Shown here: positions 60,875 through 64,000 of the stretch, one piece after another
Numbering within the stretch: the first letter of the stretch is position 1
How the letters are laid out: every line of letters starts with the position of its first letter
Assembly: GCF_014982805.1 (NCBI RefSeq)
Contig: NZ_JADCKC010000003.1
Span: 310,001-374,000, forward strand
Length of the DNA: 64,000 nucleotides
DNA from: Gemmiger gallinarum
Lineage (GTDB): Bacteria > Bacillota > Clostridia > Oscillospirales > Ruminococcaceae
Direction: 5' to 3'
Notes under the pieces: generated by a model
What the model was told of the DNA's origin: nothing
What the model saw: only the letters and a program-made list of their open reading frames with translations
Database searches by the model: none
Position numbers and translations under genes: made by a program

Positions 60875-60903
60875 AGTATAACATGGCCCCCTCCGGGATG
60901 CAA
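60875..60903 (-). promoter_or_regulatory. Promoter of the ABC-F leader
   Basis: On the minus strand TTGCAT (60898-60903), 17 bp, TATACT (60875-60880). Confidence 0.8.
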
Positions 60904-60958
60904 GGCATCGTTCCCCCCGCCAGTCCCCGGCCCGCGCACAAAAATTTGCAGTTTTGTA

Positions 60959-60987
60959 TTGGCAGACTCTTTTCAAAACGGTATACT
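60959..60987 (+). promoter_or_regulatory. Promoter of sdaAB-sdaAA
   Basis: TTGGCA (60959-60964), 17 bp, TATACT (60982-60987). Transcription should begin near 60994, so in-frame start codons at or before 60993 are excluded. Confidence 0.8.
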
Positions 60988-61089
60988 ATTAGTATGTCTG
61001 CGCAGAAAGAACACAATGTTCCTCTGCTGCGCGCCAAACCACAGGCGGCCGGTCTGGTTTTGTCCGGCTCCGGAAAGCGAACGACTTCC

Positions 61090-61749
61090 ATGAATGTATT
61101 CGATATCATCGGCCCGGTGATGATCGGGCCTTCCAGCTCCCACACGGCAGGCGCCGCACGGCTGGGCCAGATCGCCCGCAAGATTCTTGGCGCCCCCGCA
61201 GTCAAGGCCGAGATCACCCTGTGCGGGTCCTTTGCCCAGACCTACCGGGGCCACGGCACCGACAAGGCCCTCATCGCCGGTATTCTGGGCATGAGCCCCG
61301 ACGACGAGCGCATCCGCACCTCCCTGCAGCTGGCGGAAGAATGCGGCCTGCAGTACTCTTTCAAAACGGCCTCCCTGCCGGGAGCCCACCCCAACACCGC
61401 CCGCATCACCCTCACCGATGCCCAGGGGCACACCTCGGTGATCCAGGGTGCGTCGGTGGGCGGCGGCAACATTCTGGTCAGCGAGATCAACGGCATGCGG
61501 GTGGCTGTGACCAGCCAGTACAATACCCTCATCGTGCTGCACCACGATGTGCCCGGCGTCATTGCGGCCATCACCAACGTCATGGCCTGTTCGGGGCTGA
61601 ACATCGGCAACTTTCAGCTCTCCCGCCCCCAGAAGGGCGGCCACGCCGTCATGACCATCGAGGTGGACGGCGAGGTTCCCCCCGCATTGACCGACAGCCT
61701 GAAAGTGCTGCCCAACGTCATCAGCGTTGAGCTGATTGAGGCGGTCTGA
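61090..61749 (+). CDS. sdaAB: L-serine dehydratase, beta subunit
   Basis: A 219-residue subunit of the oxygen-sensitive iron-sulfur serine dehydratase that converts L-serine to pyruvate and ammonia. MNVFDIIGPVMIGPSSSHTAGA is the family's N-terminal signature; a C-terminal ACT domain (LIVLHHDVPGVIAAITNVMA) binds amino acid. I start at ATG 61090 because the promoter excludes upstream codons and homologues begin here; the ribosome binding site is weak (GGAAAG about 13 nt away). Confidence 0.93.
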   Translation: MNVFDIIGPVMIGPSSSHTAGAARLGQIARKILGAPAVKAEITLCGSFAQTYRGHGTDKALIAGILGMSPDDERIRTSLQLAEECGLQYSFKTASLPGAHPNTARITLTDAQGHTSVIQGASVGGGNILVSEINGMRVAVTSQYNTLIVLHHDVPGVIAAITNVMACSGLNIGNFQLSRPQKGGHAVMTIEVDGEVPPALTDSLKVLPNVISVELIEAV

Positions 61750-61774
61750 TTTTGCTGCAAACGAGGTGTATACC

Positions 61775-62659
61775 ATGCTGACATACGATACCATCGACAG
61801 TCTCTGCCGCGCTGCCGAGGAAGCCGGGCAGCCCATCTCCCAGGTAGTGCTGGCCGACCAGGCCGAGCAGATGGAGGCTTCTCCCCAGGCCCTCTACGCC
61901 CGGATGCTGGACAGCCTCAAGGTCATGCAGAACGCCGTTCAGGCAGGCATGGCCCCTGATCTGCGCTCAGCGTCGGGGCTTTCGGGCGGGGATGCCGCCA
62001 AAATGCAGGCCTACGCCGCCACCGGCGGGCTCACCGGGACCTTCCTCAACCGTGCCATGGCCCGGGCCCTGGCCGTATCCGAGTACAACGCCTGCATGGG
62101 CAAGATCGTGGCCGCTCCCACAGCGGGCTCCTGCGGCATCATCCCCGGCACCCTGCTCTCGGTGCTGGACGAGGGCCGCTGCACCGAGCATCAGGCCGTC
62201 ATGGCGCTGTTCACTGCCGGGGCGGTGGGCATGGTCATTGCCAACCGGGCCTTCATTGCGGGGGCTCAGGGCGGCTGCCAGGCGGAATGCGGTTCCGCCG
62301 CCGCCATGGCCGCCGCGGCCCTGGTGGAGGTAAGCGGCGGTACGCCCCGCCAGTGCGCCGACGCCTGCGCCATGGCCCTGAAAAACCAGCTGGGTCTGGT
62401 CTGCGACCCGGTGGCCGGGCTGGTGGAGGTACCCTGCGTCAAGCGCAACGTGGGGGGCATTGCCATAGCCTTCACCGCGGCGGAAATGGCCCTGGCCGGT
62501 ATCCGCAGCCGTATCCCGGTGGACGAGTGCATCGACGCCATGCGGGAGGTGGGCGAGGCCTTGCCCTGCTCCCTGCGGGAGACGGCCCAGGGCGGTTTGG
62601 CCGCCACCCCCACCGGCCAGGCGGTGAAAAAGCGCATCTTCGGCTCCCGGGAGGGGTGA
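61775..62659 (+). CDS. sdaAA: L-serine dehydratase, alpha subunit
   Basis: A 294-residue catalytic subunit holding the [4Fe-4S] cluster. Conserved APTAGSCGIIPG, QGGCQAECGSAAAMAAAALVE and GLVCDPVAGLVEVPCVKRN provide the cluster cysteines. ATG 61775 follows GAGGTG; the gene is 25 nt after sdaAB. Two-subunit dehydratases of this kind are normal in anaerobic Firmicutes. Confidence 0.95.
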   Translation: MLTYDTIDSLCRAAEEAGQPISQVVLADQAEQMEASPQALYARMLDSLKVMQNAVQAGMAPDLRSASGLSGGDAAKMQAYAATGGLTGTFLNRAMARALAVSEYNACMGKIVAAPTAGSCGIIPGTLLSVLDEGRCTEHQAVMALFTAGAVGMVIANRAFIAGAQGGCQAECGSAAAMAAAALVEVSGGTPRQCADACAMALKNQLGLVCDPVAGLVEVPCVKRNVGGIAIAFTAAEMALAGIRSRIPVDECIDAMREVGEALPCSLRETAQGGLAATPTGQAVKKRIFGSREG

Positions 62660-62700
62660 CCGCGCCTCCCCCTTTCCCCATTCAAACATTCAGACATTCC

Positions 62701-62731
62701 GGCGGACCTGCCTATGCAGGTCCGCCTTTTT
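62701..62731 (+). terminator. Terminator of the sda operon
   Basis: GGCGGACCTGC (62701-62711) / GCAGGTCCGCC (62716-62726), then five T. Confidence 0.93.
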
Positions 62732-62798
62732 GCTGTCTGTGGGGCGTCAGTGTCAGCCCGTCCCGCCCCGGCATAGCCTGTAACAGGAGGTGCATTTT

Positions 62799-64000
62799 AT
62801 GCCAAACGGAATTTTACGGGTCTATACCACAGTCGCCGGGCAGGCCGCGCCGCTGGCCGGGGTGACTGTGACCATATGGGACGAATCGGGCAGCCAGCGG
62901 GCCCGGATCATCACCGATGCCAGCGGCGCATCGGGGGACATTCTGCTGGAGGCTCCCGACCGGGCTCTGAGTCTGGACGAGGCCAACACTACAGTGCGGC
63001 CTTACGCCGTCTACCGCCTGACCGCGGCCCTGGACGGCTGGCGCACCCGGACCATTGACGGCGTGCAGATCTTTGACGGTCAGGCCGCTGTGGCTCGGCT
63101 GGAGTTTTTGCCCGGGGACGCTGCCCTTGCCCGGGTGCAGGAGGGCACGGTGGAGATTCCCGAGCATCCCCTCTTTGTGGGCGGCGGGTCCAGCGCCCCG
63201 GCCCCCGAGGACAACGGGACCGTCCCCGCTGTCCTGAGCGAGGTGGTCATCCCCCGCACCATCACGGTGCACCTGGGGGCGCCCACATCCTCGGCCCGCA
63301 ACGTGACGGTGAGCTTTCAGGATTACATCGCCAACGTTGCCTCCAGTGAGGTCTACCCCACCTGGCCGGAACAGGCACTGCGGGCCAACATTCTGGCCCA
63401 GATCAGTCTGGCCCTCAACCGCATCTACACCGAGTGGTATCCCAGCCGGGGATACAGCTTCAACATCACAGGTTCACCGGGCTACGACCAGGCTTATGTG
63501 GACGGCCGCACCGTCTTTGATGTTATGGAGCGGCTGACCGCCGAGCTGTTCTCCACCTATGTGCGGCGCAGCGGCTTTGCCGAGCCCTACTTTACCGAGT
63601 ACTGCGACGGCAAGAGCGTCACCTGTGCAGGCATGAAGCAGTGGGGCACCGTGGACCGGGCCAACGAGGGCAAAACCGCCCTGCAGATTTTGCGTTACTA
63701 CTACGGCAGCAGCATCCAGCTGGCCACCAGCTCCAACCTGGCCTCCATCCCGGAGAGCTATCCCGGCACGCCCCTGCGGCTGGGCAGCACCGGCACCGCC
63801 GTGTCCGTTCTGCAAAAGCAGCTGTCCCGCATTGCCAAGGACTACCCCGGCTTCGGCAAGCCGGAGGTGACGGGGACCTTCGACGCTGCCACCGAAAGCT
63901 GCGTCAAGGCGTTCCAGAAATACTTCTCCCTGACGGCGGACGGCGCGGTGGGCCGGTCCACCTGGTACAAAATCAGCTATATCTATGTCTCGGTGAAAAG
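62799..64000 (+). CDS. SpoIID/SleC-like cortex-lytic protein, 3' end outside window
   Basis: The first 400 residues are present. About 1-110 is a beta-rich carboxypeptidase-regulatory-like segment (GVTVTIWDESGSQRARIITD). About 150-330 resembles the SpoIID-type lytic transglycosylase region of clostridial SleC: FQDYIANVASSEVYPTWPEQ (with the probable catalytic Glu), ALRANILAQISLALNRIYTE, and FTEYCDGKSVTCAGMKQWG. A peptidoglycan-binding domain follows (LRLGSTGTAVSVLQKQLSRI, FDAATESCVKAFQKYF). SleC degrades spore cortex at germination in clostridia. No signal peptide, which fits synthesis in the mother cell. AGGAGG lies before ATG 62799. Confidence 0.75.
   Translation, partial: MPNGILRVYTTVAGQAAPLAGVTVTIWDESGSQRARIITDASGASGDILLEAPDRALSLDEANTTVRPYAVYRLTAALDGWRTRTIDGVQIFDGQAAVARLEFLPGDAALARVQEGTVEIPEHPLFVGGGSSAPAPEDNGTVPAVLSEVVIPRTITVHLGAPTSSARNVTVSFQDYIANVASSEVYPTWPEQALRANILAQISLALNRIYTEWYPSRGYSFNITGSPGYDQAYVDGRTVFDVMERLTAELFSTYVRRSGFAEPYFTEYCDGKSVTCAGMKQWGTVDRANEGKTALQILRYYYGSSIQLATSSNLASIPESYPGTPLRLGSTGTAVSVLQKQLSRIAKDYPGFGKPEVTGTFDAATESCVKAFQKYFSLTADGAVGRSTWYKISYIYVSVK

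Noticed and set aside
60883-61089. Longer N-terminus for the serine dehydratase beta subunit
   Set aside because: The promoter at 60959-60987 puts transcription start after those codons, and homologues begin at MNVFDIIGP.

Overview
The window is about 60% GC and looks like chromosome from a spore-forming, high-GC gut Firmicute of the Oscillospirales / Ruminococcaceae type. The evidence is the pair of dipicolinate synthase genes, spoVAC/D/E, a cortex-lytic-type protein at the right edge, a T-box leader before thrS, RNase Y, strong AGGAGG ribosome binding sites and consensus sigma-A promoters. Species cannot be fixed from sequence reading alone. No phage, insertion sequence, CRISPR array or rRNA operon was seen.

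Layout. 1-2.2 kb: a leftward WYL-regulator / TfoX-domain / GyrI-like operon, divergent from the decayed 5' end of an acetyltransferase gene. 2.2-4.5 kb: a four-helix membrane protein of unknown role, an ASCH protein and a glycerophosphodiester phosphodiesterase. 4.8-8.1 kb: a 1085-residue protein fusing an ADP-ribosylglycohydrolase to a ppGpp-hydrolase-like HD domain, the most unusual protein here. 8.3-9.8 kb: a PadR regulator with a HAAS/DUF4097 partner. 10.05-10.3 kb: a strongly structured candidate non-coding RNA.

10.4-18.5 kb is one leftward gene set, larE-larB-larC followed by a five-gene ABC importer of the peptide/nickel class. Together these would import nickel and build the nickel-pincer nucleotide cofactor. 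A DUF3842 gene lies upstream. Next come tRNA-Leu, a zinc/cadmium-type resistance operon (ArsR-family sensor, free HMA metallochaperone, P1B ATPase), a lipoprotein, an aldehyde/alcohol dehydrogenase pair and ptsH-ptsI. 28.8-31.4 kb runs rightward: PepSY lipoprotein, serine acetyltransferase, a PC4/YdbC-like protein and an HD hydrolase.

31.5-45 kb is mostly leftward cell-envelope and sporulation genes: a polytopic membrane protein, a DivIVA-like coiled coil, ftsZ, murA, the dipicolinate synthase genes spoVFA/spoVFB, two tandem membrane-anchored LytM-fold proteins that have lost catalytic residues, a small acidic membrane protein, rsmE and prmA. 45.1-47.7 kb holds a GNAT protein and spoVAC, spoVAD and spoVAE, which move dipicolinate into the spore. 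47.8-58 kb contains an MFS transporter, RNase Y, a T-box-controlled threonyl-tRNA synthetase without TGS domain, a Cys-rich DUF1540 protein, tRNA-Lys, a TtcA-like enzyme, alanine racemase and LepA. The right end has a lipoprotein/XRE divergent pair, an Lsa-like ABC-F protein behind an attenuator with a leader peptide, the two-subunit iron-sulfur serine dehydratase, and a SpoIID/SleC-like protein cut by the window edge.

The clearest functional groups are nickel uptake plus nickel-cofactor synthesis, dipicolinate synthesis plus transport plus cortex lysis, and metal efflux under a metal-sensing repressor. The strongest candidates for something undescribed are the ADP-ribosylglycohydrolase/HD fusion, the structured RNA near 10.1 kb, and the tandem inactive LytM proteins.
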